The position numbers and the translations under genes were made by a program. From Isoetes taiwanensis (Eukaryota > Streptophyta > Lycopodiopsida > Isoetales > Isoetaceae): a stretch of DNA of 64,000 bases. A model generated the notes under the pieces. It saw nothing but the letters and a program-made list of their open reading frames with translations, was not told the origin of the DNA and did no database searches. The stretch spans positions 2,316,545 to 2,380,544 of the forward strand of contig JAJEKV010000084.1 of assembly GCA_021234155.1 (NCBI GenBank), read 5' to 3'. Shown in pieces: positions 13,386-24,625 of this stretch; position 1 is the stretch's first letter, and the number at the start of each line of letters is the position of its first letter.

Positions 13386-14475
13386 TTAGGTATAAGGCAG
13401 CCACTCATCTCCGTCAATGAAGCTTATATCCATAAATGGGTATGCTTCTTCTTCATCAAGCAAATATGCCCATGGTACCCTAGAATCTGTAGCGGCACCA
13501 GGGCCAGTACAATTATACTCGCCATAGAAGACCGTCCTGAGATATAAATATAAATGTTTTAGCAATATAATCCTTATCTTAAGTTTTCAAGAGAGTAACT
13601 GAGATGGCTTAAAGGCACCAAATATGAGTCATATGGAGGCATATGGGCATAAATAATTCCAAAAGGAAAGCCTAATGGTTGTTTAGAAAAGGCACCAAAT
13701 ATGAGTTATGTGAAAGCATATAAGTATAGATAATTTCAAAAGGAAAGCCTAATGGTTGTTATTTAAGTAGGGACAAGATTGTGTGATATTCCTCAGTTTA
13801 GTAGATGATTAATATAAACATATAATGATGTAATTAAAATTTTAACAAGGAACCATGGCTAGTGGTGCATACCGTGGAGTTGCTCCAATCATCCCATCCC
13901 TTTGGATAAATCACATCTTCCATGAAACAATGGAGGAACACAACCCTTGAAAAGGGTCCCCAAGCTCGTCCAAGATATACTTGGCCATTCCCAAGAATCC
14001 TACTGTCTACAAATGCAAATCCCGTGTCATCGCTTGTGTTTTGACGTTTTTGTGCTGTCAAAGAGCCAGGTCCAAATGCATACAATTCACAATCCTACAT
14101 GAATGGACTCTACCTAATTAGTACCATCAATAATTTTAAAACTTTTTTCACCATAATCCTTACTTTGTAAAGGGATCTTCCATTTCCAAAGATAAAGTCC
14201 ACGGACCCTTGAATGTAACAATCCTTGAAATAATGTCGTCCTTGATGGTCATATAATGTATCTTGAGTTCCTATGAAATGGCAGCTACCTGCTTGCATTT
14301 TAGCAAGAGGTTGTGCTGAGTTCTATAGAAACAAGTTGCATTAGATAGATTCAGAGTGTCATAATGATCTAATGAAAGTTGAAGAGTTGCAAAATAATGA
14401 AAATAATAGAGACCATACTCTGAAGGTAATTCGTCTGGCAATGAAGTATGGAGCATTGACAGAAACAGATAGTTT
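13386..14475 (-). pseudogene. Pectinesterase, 3' part only (four exons)
   Basis: Pectinesterases demethylate cell-wall pectin. Four exons read on the minus strand: 14475-14419 (ending YFIARRITF), 14322-14164 (GTQDTLYDH and [10 protein letters not shown]), 14094-13873 (TGFAFVD, YLGRAWG, WDDW) and 13536-13386 (TVFYGEYNCTGPGA, ending WLPYT and a stop). The catalytic Gln and Asp motifs and the substrate-binding RAW are kept. The N-terminal half of the catalytic domain and any signal peptide are missing; upstream sequence runs into the minisatellite. The last junction is one base out of frame as I read it (ACG at the donor, G-ACG at the acceptor), giving an early stop. The gene is therefore most likely a truncated relic. 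Confidence 0.85.
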
Positions 14476-14559
14476 CTAGAGTTAAGAAAACAAACAGAGT
14501 GATATATGCCATGTCCTTGGCATATATCAAGGATGGCATATATCAGTCTCAACTAGTGA

Positions 14560-14671
14560 AGATACCTCATTGCATGGATGCAAGCTGAAGCTTGTTCTCA
14601 TGTTTGAACTGGTTCAGCGGGAATTTCCAAATGTTGTTGCATGTTTGAACTGGACCACCACTTTGTGTCCA
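14560..14671. other. Junction between pectinesterase relic and minisatellite
   Basis: Contains a CATGTTTGAACTGG direct repeat (about 14600 and 14640). Just left of it (14507-14536) is a palindrome with ATATATGCCA arms around GTCCTTGG. No upstream pectinesterase exon was found here. Confidence 0.5.
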
Positions 14672-17225
14672 GATAAACCATCACTATGTGTCCAGATAAA
14701 CCAATAGGGTAATCATTGACATTGGGTAGAAATACTCAAGGTATAAATACTTGGTGTATTTATACCTATGTTATGTAATTCCAAGCCCTACCCATACATT
14801 GTCCAGATAAACCACCAGATTGTGTCCAGATAAACCACCACTACGTGTCCAGATAAACCATCACTATGTGTCCAGATAAACCACCACTATGTGTCCAGAT
14901 AAACCACTAGTATGTGTCCAGATAAACTGATAGGGTAGTCATTGACATTGGGTAGAAATACTCAAGGTATAAATACTTGGTGTATTTATACCTATGGTAT
15001 GTGATTCCAAGTCCTACCCATACATTGTCCAGATAAACCACCAACTTGTGTCCAGATAAACCACTTGTGTCCAGATAAACCAATAGGGTAGTCATTGGCA
15101 TTGGGTAGAAATACTCAAGGTATAAATACTTGGTGTATTTATACCTATGGTATGTGATTCCAAGCCCTACCCATATATTGTCCAGATAAACCACCACTAT
15201 GTGTCCAGATAAACCATCACTATGTGTCAAGATAAACCAATAGGGTAATCATTGACATTGGGTAGAAATACTCAAGGTATAAATACTTGGTGTATTTATA
15301 CCTATGTTATGTGATTCAAGCCCTACCCATACATTGTCGGATAAACCACCCGGATTGTGTCCAAATAAACCACCACTATGTGTCGGATAAACCATCACTA
15401 TGTGTCGGATAAACCACCACTATGTATCCAGATAAACCACTAGTATGTGTCCAGATAAACCGATAGGGTAGTCATTGATATTGGCTAGAAATACTCAAGG
15501 TATGTGATTCCAAGTCCTACCCATACATTGTCGGATAAACCACCAACTTGTGTCGGATAAACCACTTGTGTCCAGATAAACCAATAGGGTAGTCATTGGC
15601 ATTGGGTAGAAATACTCAAGGTATAAAAAACTTGGTGTATTTATACCTATGGTATGTGATTCCAAGCCCTACCCATACATTGTCGGATAAACCACCACTA
15701 TGTGTCGGATAAACCATCACTATGTGTCGGATAAACCAATAGGGCAATCATTGACATTGGGTAGAAATACTCAAGGTATAAATATTTGGTGTATTTATAC
15801 CTATGTTATGTGATTCAAGCCCTACCCATACATTGTCGGATAAACCACCAGTTTGTGTCGGATAAACCACCACTATGTGTCGGATAAACCATCACTATGT
15901 GTCCAGATAAACCAATAGGGTAATCATTGACATTGGGTAGAAATACTCAAGGTATAAATACTTGATGTATTTATATCTATGTTATGTGATTCCAAGCCCT
16001 ACCCATACATTGTCGAGATAAACCACTAGATTGTGTCCAGATAAACCACCACTATGTGTCCAGATAAACCATCACTATGTGTCCAGATAAACCAATAGGG
16101 TAATCATTGACATTGGGTAGAAATACTCAAGGTATAAATACTTGGTATATTTATACCTATGGTATATGATTCCAAGTCCTACCCATACATTGTCCAGATA
16201 AACCACCACTATGTGTCCAGATAAACCACCACTATGTGTCCAGATAAACCAATAGGGTAATCATTGACATTGGGTAGAAATACTCAAGGTATAAATACTT
16301 GGTGTATTTATACCTATGTTATGTGATTCCAAGCCCTACCCATACATTGTCCAGATAAACCACCAGATTGTGTCCAAATAAACCACCACTATGTGTCCAG
16401 ATAAACCATCACTATGTGTACAGATAAACCAATAGGGTAATCATTGACATTGGGTAGAAATACTCAAGGTATAAATACCTGGTGTATTTATATCTATGGT
16501 ATGTGATTCCAAGTCCTATCCATACATTGTCCAGATAAACCACCACTATGTGTCCAGATAAACCATCACTATGTGTCCAGATAAACCAATAGGGTAGTCA
16601 TTGGCATTGGCTAGAAATACTCAAGGTATAAATACTTGGTGTATTTATACCTATGTTATGTGATTCCAAGCCCTACCCATACATTATCCAGATAAAACAC
16701 CAGATTGTATCCAGATAAACAACCACGATGTGTCCAGATAAACCATCACTATGTGTAAAGATAAACCAATAGGGTAATCATTGACATTGGGTAGAAATAC
16801 TCAAGGTATAATACTTGGTGTATTTATACCTATGGTATGTGATTCCAAGTCCTACCCATACATTGTCTAGATAAACCACCAGATTGTATCCAGATAAACC
16901 ACCACTATGTGTCCAAATAAACCACAAGGTTGTGTCCAGATAAACCACCAACTTGTGTCCAGATAAACCACTTGTGTCTAGATAAACCAATAGGGTAGTC
17001 ATTGGCATTGGGTAGAAATACTCAAGGTATAAATACTTGGTGTATTTATACCTATAGTATGTGATTCCAAGCCCTACCCATACATTGTCCAGATAAACCA
17101 CCAACTTGTGTCCAGGTAAACCAATAGGGTAGTCATTGGCATTGGGTATAAATACTCAAGGTATAAATACTTGGTGTATTTATACCTAAGGGATGTGATT
17201 CTAAGGATATTTATACTCTACAAGG
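14672..17225 (+). repeat. Higher-order minisatellite based on TGTCCAGATAAACC
   Basis: A 14-bp core (TGTCCAGATAAACC) followed by short variable spacers (ACCACTATG, ATCACTATG, ACCAGATTG, ACTTG) is arranged into larger units. Each unit contains ATAGGGTARTCATTGRCATT and a perfect 12-bp inverted repeat, AGGTATAAATAC / GTATTTATACCT, with a 5-nt loop. I count 15 copies of the GTAGAAATACTC segment (one changed to GTATAAATACTC). Open frames here are repeat translations. No spacer is unique, so it is not a CRISPR array. Confidence 0.95.
15335..15900 (+). repeat. Variant block of the minisatellite with TGTCGGATAAACC
   Basis: In this stretch most cores read TGTCGGATAAACC instead of TGTCCAGATAAACC, across several different spacer types. 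The unit at about 16014 reads TGTCGAGATAAACC, and cores beyond it return to the main form. Flanking degenerate copies at 17.3-17.7 kb read TGTCCGGATAAACC. Confidence 0.85.
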
Positions 17226-17690
17226 TAAAAAAAAAAAACCACGAATTAACGTCTAGAAAAATCATGAAGTAATGTACAGAAAAACCATGGTAATGTCCAG
17301 AATAACCACTGGATCGGTGTCCGGAAAAACCAGTAGATGGTGTCCAGATAAACCACTTCCAGACGTGTCCGGATAAACCAATACCCTGTTTTTCAAATTT
17401 AAATTGAAGCGGAAAAAGCAATAAAATGGGAAAAAGTACAAGTCTTTAATACAACAGGTACACCGGTCAAAATCGCCCAGAAATCAGGTACACGCATTAA
17501 TGATTAATGGCCTGCATGTCCGGAAAAACCATCGGATGGCGTTGATGGGGTCATTGAAGATCCTCTGGATGGCCATCATTGGCGTATGAATGACTGGATG
17601 GCTATGGGATGGGTGCCGATGGCATGTCCGGAAAAACCACTGAAATTATGTCCGGATAAACCACATCCTGTTGTAGATATACGGGCGCTC
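17226..17690 (+). repeat. Degenerate dispersed copies of the repeat core
   Basis: Scattered GTCCGGAAAAACC and GTCCGGATAAACC units lie among unique sequence. The last part (17595-17690) matches the inverted copy next to the OPR gene. Confidence 0.75.
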
Positions 17691-19207
17691 GAATGCCCTC
17701 GACAGTATATTTAAGAGCTTGTCGTGTTATACAATATAATTAGCGATAATTTCTTAACTAGAAAAAGACCAAACAAATTCGAACACCACCACGTTGCAAA
17801 TAGAATCAAGACAGCAAGACATGTATCATTTCAGGCCGAGATTCCGCGGGAGACAGTGGCTTTCTTTGTTTTACTGCAACTGCTAGGTCATAGCATGGAT
17901 GCAGTTACCCATTGTCTGTGAACAACCTCCACACAAACAAATTGTGGAGCAAATCCATGCTTACGGTGGATGCCGTGTCAAAATCTTCTTCCTGGGAAAC
18001 TACTGCTCTTCTTTCAGGAAAACTACCTGCTGCAGTGGAATGGATATGGATTAAATGGAAGGTACCAGTTCTTGAATTCTCTCATTTCATTGGTCTGCAT
18101 TTCTTTGGTCCCATTCACATAGCCCACTTGGTTTCCGTGGTACATGGAAAATGGTTCACCAATTCCGTGTGAGACTTAACCATCTGCTGCCACCTGGCAT
18201 CTCCCTACAATCCAGAATGGAAAGAGAGAAGCCAATTCCGGGCACAACAAAAGTTGAGGGTTATAACCAGTTGCACATGCTACTATGGGATTTGAACCCT
18301 CAAATCCACAAGCATCATAAGTTAGGGTGACCAGGTTTGGTGTCTTTAAGGGCACCAATGCTTATAACTTGCAGCTATTATGTCCAATTGCAAAAAAAAT
18401 TGGATCAACATGTAGGCCAGATGCTAACCTACAAAATGATGTAGGTTTCATAGCCAGAGGCCCTATAACCTAAGAGCTACAAGCTGCCTAGTGGAGGGGG
18501 GTTCAGCACCCCATTTGGTGCCCTGTGACCATGATTGCTCCCCCCCTAAATAGCTATCTTCAATGTAGCTTTTGGTGACCTGCAGCACCACATTTGGTGT
18601 ATGTTAGAGCATGAAATGGAGATACACAGCAGCACTAATGGACACACTAACAACCCGAAGGTGCTTACCATCATTCCTCTATGTCTTCCAATCCGGAGCC
18701 AACCGCCACCAAAGAACCTAGGCCTATTATAGGGGATGGAAGGAATTGAACCTTCATGGCACAAAATTGCCATTCCCAAACATCCCCTCTGCAGCAACCA
18801 TGAAACAATTAGTAAGGGAGGGCAAGCAACTGCAAGCAGCCACTTGCATGGCAGAGCCACAATTACTTGCCCTCCAAAACAAAAGGTTGCATAAAGCAAA
18901 ATGGTTGTGTGACTTACCTCCATTCATGACAAGTGAACATGCAATGGCAAGTGAACTCGCAAGAGAAACCTAAGTTAATATCCCAAACACGTTAATACAA
19001 TTTAATCTATTGTACAACACACAGCAGCAAAGGAAATTGGTAAGAACGCAATTAAAACATCAAAATTCAAGTTAGGATTACAAGTAAAAGGATGTACAAA
19101 ATGGGATGCCCTTTCTGGTGAGCATTCTAATGACTAGCAGCACTATACAAAATGTGGCAGCAGTATACGAAATTTTGAAGCTATTCCCCGCTCCTCAGGT
19201 TGGTGCA
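17691..19207. other. No gene recognised; two possible SINE-like B boxes
   Basis: No coding domain is seen in any frame. On the minus strand, GGGTTCAAATCCC (about 18288-18300) and GGTTCAATTCC (about 18742-18752) resemble the B box of tRNA-derived promoters, but no convincing A box or tail was found. Confidence 0.35.
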
Positions 19208-19835
19208 TCAATACAAGGAAGTTAGCACCTTGCATTTTCTAATGCCATGCACCTCTTCATCACTATCATCTACTATTCCCTCAATTTGCATGTCTTGATC
19301 CTTGCCAGCACATGCAACAAAGCCATGACAAGTGTTAGTAACATCAGCAAATGGAACTCTTGATTGCAAGTGGCTAGCTTCACCTGGTATGCACACATCA
19401 TCTTCTTCATAATTGAAAGGGTCCTGGCTGTCAAGTATAATGTCACATGGAGCCACTTGGCTCCTTCTTTACTCATCCCATGGGACATCAACAAAGTCCC
19501 CATCACTAAACTCCTCTTGTGCATCATGAAAACCTACAAAATCAGATCTCAAGGCATTTGCAACTTCCACATAGCCTTTCTTCTTCATTATCCTTGCCAT
19601 GCACCGTGCTCTTGCATCTCTAACCTCACTAGTTAGAGTTCTAGGAACTCCAAACATCTCTTCAGCAGTTAGGGCCAGCTTTCCAACTGAGTTATATGCT
19701 CTTAATCTCCATGCATCAGCTGCCTTCTCATATGCAAGCATTGCTGCCTTCTCAGCCTCCTTAGCAGCTGTTGAAGGTGTTCCTGGCAAAACCTTCAACC
19801 TCAGTGGTTTAGAACCTCCAGATCACTTAGGGTGA
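19208..19835 (-). pseudogene. Unrecognised protein fragment, frameshifted
   Basis: A 109-residue minus frame (19798-19469) is rich in Ala and charged residues and probably helical (KEAEKAAMLAYEKAADAWRL...). It ends in an acidic tail. An acidic continuation lies in another frame (19456-19208). The frame is open upstream into [10 protein letters not shown], a segment also found in the integrase at 21212. I do not recognise the family. It may be part of a transposable element. Confidence 0.35.
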
Positions 19836-21248
19836 TCAATCCTCAAAGCAAATGATGGATTAGAATGGAGCAAATTGCAAAAGTTCAACTGTCCCTAGAA
19901 TTTTGACAGTTTTGGAAGTGCCAAGTTTGCATATCCGTATCTTGGGATCCGTGCATTGAAACTTATTCAAACTTGGAACTGTGAGAGAACAGAAGTAGAG
20001 GATGCTTGGTATTTAATTTCAGGATTTTTGGATGCCTCCTTTGCTTACTATAGATTTTTGAACAAGCAGACTTGAAACAGACAATTTTCAATGAGTGTAT
20101 CAGAAATTTTGAAACTTTTGGAACAGCCAACTTTGGGGCTCTGTAACTTGAGATGAAAAAGTCCTAAAATCATGAAACTCGGACTGGGGTAAGATGGATA
20201 GGAAGGCATGCACATGACAAAGTTTCAGAAGTTTTGGATGAGCAATTGAAATCTATGGATTTTTGAAAAGGCAAACCTGGAAGAGGAAATTTCAATGACT
20301 GTCTCAGAAATTTTTACAGGTCTAGAACAGCCAACTTTGCAAAGCCATAACTATGGATTTATGAGAGCTAAAATCACGAAATATGTTTTTAATGAAAGAT
20401 GAATAGCAAGAGAGTTATGGAAATTAAGCTTAGATTTTTTGGAGATATAATTTGCATATGGGGCATGGCTAAACTTGCAAACTTGGGACAGTGAAATTTC
20501 AGTGCACATATCAGGGATTTTGCTCAAAAATCAGAAAATTTGCATGAAACAAAAATCAGAAAATTTGCTCCTTAAAGTGTTGAGATTACAAAAATCTTGT
20601 GCCAGCTCATATTGCAGGGAATTGCTTACTATTATTGACAAGAGCTCTAAATTTACAGCAAAGAATTAGTTCGCTTCGAACATTTGAGCATAACTTCTGA
20701 TAAAAGGCTGGATATACCTTGTGTGCAGACCTTTCAAAATATTCAGGAGTTGTCAGAGGCGAAAACAAGTGGCCAGAACGCATTTTACAGAAAAAAAACT
20801 TACTGTTTTTGCATTGCAATAGTCTCTGTGCAAAAAATCTAAGTTTTTGGGCATTCTAGCATTTCCTTTTGCCAAGATCCTTTTGTGCAGACCTGTCAGA
20901 GATAGGATCAAGTGACTCATACTTTTTGATTTGCAAAAATTAGCTCACTGCCAGGGGTCACCAAATTTTGACTTGGTCAAGATCACAGATTTGAGAGATC
21001 TCTGCTAATCCTCTTGCATCTGACTTTTGGCCCCAGATCCTTTTTTCAAAGCAACGTTTTAAATTGGAATCACGTCAAAATTCAAAACTGTTTGCAAAAG
21101 GCATCATTTTTGCTGAGGCCACCTTTTTCTGGTTTTGGGAAAGCAGTGCTAAGTAATTGTTTGAGCATTCTTTCTGCAATTTTCTTGCACAGAGTGGTTG
21201 CCTAAAGCAACTTGGAGGTTCTAAGCCATTGAGGCTGAAGGTTTTCCT
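19786..21248. repeat. Pair of 37-bp inverted repeats
   Basis: 19786-19822 on the minus strand and 21212-21248 on the plus strand share GGAGGTTCTAARCCAYTGAG and the following GGYTGAAGGTTTT, with a few mismatches. The right copy reads into a gypsy integrase; the left copy reads into an unrecognised protein fragment. Confidence 0.65.
19890..20620 (+). repeat. Diverged tandem repeats, period about 205 bp
   Basis: Related blocks start near 19897, 20100, 20303 and 20510. Each has a CAGAAATTTT-type start, then GGAACAGCCAACTTTG or a variant, then AAAATCATGAAA. No coding capacity was recognised. Confidence 0.6.
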
Positions 21249-21337
21249 TGAAGGCTTGCCATGATTCACCTATGGCAGAACACTTTGGAGTTACCAAGAA
21301 TCTTGAACTTATTAGTCGGGAGTATTGGTGGCCTGGG
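21249..21337 (+). pseudogene. Zinc-binding end of an outer gypsy integrase (left part)
   Basis: Plus-strand sequence encodes the HHCC-type start of a Ty3/gypsy integrase: [25 protein letters not shown]. It stops at the CACTA-like insertion and resumes at 56655 with [12 protein letters not shown], the cysteine pair of the same zinc-binding domain. This is the oldest layer seen in the nest. Its RT and LTRs are not identified; sequence to the left is repeats. Confidence 0.85.
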
Positions 21338-21640
21338 CACAAGAGAATGGCCGTTTCACGTCAGAATAATCGTCAGATAGTCTTCACAAGAAAATAAATG
21401 TTCAGGCTCTTCAGGCTGACGAATTTTGTCTGACGCATAAGTGTCAGATAAAACGTCAAATTGTGCGTCAAAAAAAAAAAGGTCAGATTTTCTGACGCCC
21501 AAGCGTCAGTGTGTTCGTCAAACTTTCTGATGATTGTTCGTCATACATGTCGTCACTAAAATCATCAGACAATTCATCACTAAATTCGTCAGAAAGTTCG
21601 GCAGATCGTCAAAAATTTCGTCATGAAAATCGTCACATTT
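21338..21640. repeat. Left subterminal repeat region of the CACTA-like element
   Basis: More than fifteen CGTCA or TGACG motifs or close variants occur in about 300 bp, in both orientations, with a short poly-A run at 21470-21480. Confidence 0.75.
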
Positions 21641-21841
21641 TTCGTGATTTATTTATTTATTTTTTGCGTTATTTTTTTTGGTTAGTTGCTCAACAATGTC
21701 ATTTTTGTTTTATTTTTGAAAGAGGGGTTATTTGCATTTTGCATAGATTGTGTTATCTATTTACTCTTAGGTTATAACGCTCCTCGAATGTAGGCTGCAA
21801 ATTGTAAAAGAAATAAGTGTATAAAATATATTTAAATGAAT

Positions 21842-21976
21842 CATAGAATAGAATAGAATAGAATAGAATAGAATAGAATAGAATAGAATAGAATAGAATA
21901 GAATAGAATAGAATAGAATAGAATAGAATAGAATAGAATAGAATAGAATAGAATAGAATAGAATAGAATAGAATAG
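21842..21976 (-). repeat. Pentanucleotide microsatellite (TTCTA)n
   Basis: About 27 perfect GAATA units on the plus strand. Long open frames across it are translations of the repeat. Confidence 0.97.
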
Positions 21977-22412
21977 ATTTTTTAACGTCCACGGAGACCA
22001 ATAGGTCATGGGACCCATACAATGGGCTAGTACAATCATTACTACTAGGATTAAAAAACCCCTACTTCGAAAGGTTTTCAAGGGAAAAACCTTTGCAGTA
22101 ATGATGATACTAGACAATCGGAGATAACGACTACTGAGGGTTCAGTAATTGAAGACGTTTATCTAGAACCTCAAGTATGTATAATGCCAAGTCATGCACA
22201 GATGGTGCTCTGAGAAGTTGTGGAAGCGTGGAATGGAATGCTAAGGTCAAAAAATGATTCCGGACTATCTCAAAAGCAGGACAATTCAGAAGAGTATGGC
22301 TTTCATCTTCAATAACCTGTAACTGGAAACAGGCACATAGTCTCGCTTCTCGCGGCAATTGCGGCCGCTCCCATCTACCTGTCTCAATCCGTAGCCTGTG
22401 GGAATATATCAA
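21842..22412 (-). mobile_element. LINE 3' end with a pentanucleotide tail
   Basis: The minus-strand frame 22412-22131 encodes the C-terminus of a non-LTR reverse transcriptase protein: RLRIETGRW, then C-x-C, then EDESHTLLNCPAF, a zinc-knuckle-like end. About 150 bp further along the same strand lies an uninterrupted (TTCTA)n run (plus strand 21842-21976, about 27 units). This is the layout of a LINE 3' untranslated region with a simple-repeat tail. The 5' part is absent. Confidence 0.7.
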
Positions 22413-22982
22413 GAATGAACAATCTTTACTAAAAAAGCATGCGACAAGAGCTGCATGAAACTACATCATCAAGAAATCCAAAGCCTCTTTTTTACAGCCA
22501 ACATTTACATGCCTATTTTTTATTATATTTCCTCTTCATCAATTTGATGCATTTTATTGATAATACTGTCTATATCAGAATATGTACCAGCAATTGCTAA
22601 GACCCGACAATCCAATAGTAATTATCAAGTACAGGGCGCCCTGCAACAGGATGAATTGGTGAATACATTTGATAGATCATCATAATATGAAGAAGAATGA
22701 TTACCTGCTGGAAGACTTCTTCTTCACACGAACAATACATCATGCACATGATAGGATTATACACTGTAAATCAACCTCGAATGGTACAGGGATCCTTCTT
22801 TTCCTTGGACTCAGAAGCTGGTGATTGTGGAAGAAGACGCCTTGATTCGGGAGTATAAGAAAATTATGTGGCTATATTGATTCCATACTAAAAAGCGAAA
22901 GGATATAGGATCATCAACTTTATTTCCTTAGGACTGTGGATTACTAATTACTAAGAGTCTGTTTTCTAAGACTGCGGACTCT
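22413..22982. other. No gene recognised
   Basis: AT-rich CACTA interior between the LINE fragment and the tetraspanin relic. Confidence 0.4.
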
Positions 22983-24222
22983 TAATTACTGAAGTATGAC
23001 CTTGTCTTTGAGTCGGCCACCCCATTGATCATTTCGAAGAGGGCGACATCCAGCTGGAATTTCATTATTTCCTTCGATACACGATAACTAGGTCTAGGGG
23101 AAATATAATCATCGTCACTATTGTATGTTCTTCCAAAATCACCCACCATAGCACGTAAGAGCATCGCAAATAGCAAAGCCAAAACCTGCATTCAAATAGA
23201 TAAAGCTCATAAGAACACTCAATTTTTGCCATGCCTCTGCCAACTATTAACTCAAGAAAACCCTGCAAACGTAGTTTTATTTATTAACATAAGATAATGT
23301 GTTGTTTTGTTTTCACCCTTTATGATTGAAGGTTAGATTATGTGCATACTTCTGATGTGGTTTGGCCATGCCCAATTGCAACAGACTTCAAAGAACAACC
23401 ATATGCTAAAGAAAGTGCATAAGATAGCTAATATTGTATTTTATCATATTCATATACATACCTGTAAAATGATGACCCCTATAGTGATCCATTAAGAAAA
23501 TTACAAGTGCCCTTCTACAAAGTCTATTATTGTACTGATCTCACAAAGTCTAGTATTGTACTGATCTTTGAATAAACGGGGGAGCTCATGGCATGTTTTG
23601 GAATGTCCTGCAATAGATTGAAAAATATAATCCAATGAATGAGAGATGGTCAACAACATCACTGAACAGAAACTGGCTTCTTTCCAACTGTGGTCAAGGA
23701 AAAGAATTGCGACTAGTGTTGCTTGCGCCATTAATAAAGAGCTAGTGATACAAAATACTGCAAAAACAGTGATTGATATCAAATCTCCTTGCACAAGACT
23801 GCCATTCTACAAGTGCCAACCATGTGATTGTCGTTACTACTATGCTTATTATCGGATGCAACCAGAAGGAAGTGCCCACTAATGGTTATACTTATCCAGT
23901 ATGGTTCGATTAAAATCCTTTGACACTATCTTATTATTTACCTGCCTGATATTGTTAGTTCACTTCATATAGTTCTAGTGCATGACACCATGAGAGGCCT
24001 ATTGAAATTTAGCCCCACACATGGATCTACTCCAAATCTTTCAATAAGAACACATGGACTAAAAGCTTTAAGTGACATGATTAATGAATATAATTTCGTC
24101 CTGACTTAATAATCCAGACTATATAACTCGAATGCATCCAACAATCTCATTTTACATTTAATAAATAAAATGAATGTAACATACCAAGGCGCAGCATGAA
24201 GCAACAATTGATTTCCATAGGG
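22983..24222 (-). pseudogene. Tetraspanin (TOM2A / tetraspanin-19-like) gene, 3' part, broken
   Basis: Four exons read on the minus strand: 24222-24185 (INCC, the conserved cysteine pair), 23757-23678 (a membrane segment, MAQATLVAILF, ending SWKE), 23607-23462 (starting DIP, ending WITIGVIILQ) and 23185-22983 (LALLFAMLLRAMV, then an acidic YNSDDDY tail). The order INCC, transmembrane, SWKE-DIP, transmembrane, YDSDDEY-type tail fits plant TOM2A tetraspanins, membrane proteins known as host factors for tobamovirus replication. The third exon has a 26-bp tandem duplication that shifts the frame and two TAA codons; the second exon is followed by GC instead of GT. The N-terminal exons are not found. 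It lies inside the CACTA-like element and was probably captured by it. Confidence 0.75.
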
Positions 24223-24625
24223 CTGGAAAAAAAGAAGGTACTTTAGGCATGTGAAAAAACGGATATAGACTAAAGAATCGATTTGTGTATAGCATTTTCT
24301 TCATTCATTTATATAAGAACTAAATTAAGCATAAAGAAAAGTAATAGAAAAGAGTATCCCCATATTTTATCATAGATTCTAAGGCAAAAAAAACTAAAAC
24401 TAAGAAAAGACAACTGCTAGAGGTTTATCTAATCAGAGCAATATTTTGTACAACATACCTTGGAATATTAGAAACAAATCAAGACAGAGATCATTTGAAG
24501 CTGCTCCATATAGCAGCTACTCCAGATTGTCTAGCCAAACAGATACTCCAAAATTGCAGATCGAGTTTGCAGCTTGAGCTCTTCTTCAAATCCGGTGAAG
24601 AGAAGCAGCAGGCTATGCGGGCATT
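24223..24625. other. CACTA interior left of the chromovirus
   Basis: May hold a further tetraspanin exon on the minus strand (24600-24490), but no motif confirms this. The last five bases, GCATT (24621-24625), are the chromovirus target duplication. Confidence 0.4.

Noticed and set aside
14672-17225. CRISPR-like regular repeats
   Set aside because: The spacers are themselves repeated and the arrangement is a nested minisatellite in a plant nuclear context.
18288-18300. tRNA gene on the minus strand
   Set aside because: Only a B-box-like GGGTTCAAATCCC is present; no cloverleaf could be folded by eye.
21753-22117. Two long minus-strand frames (89 and 116 residues)
   Set aside because: They are translations of the pentanucleotide microsatellite.
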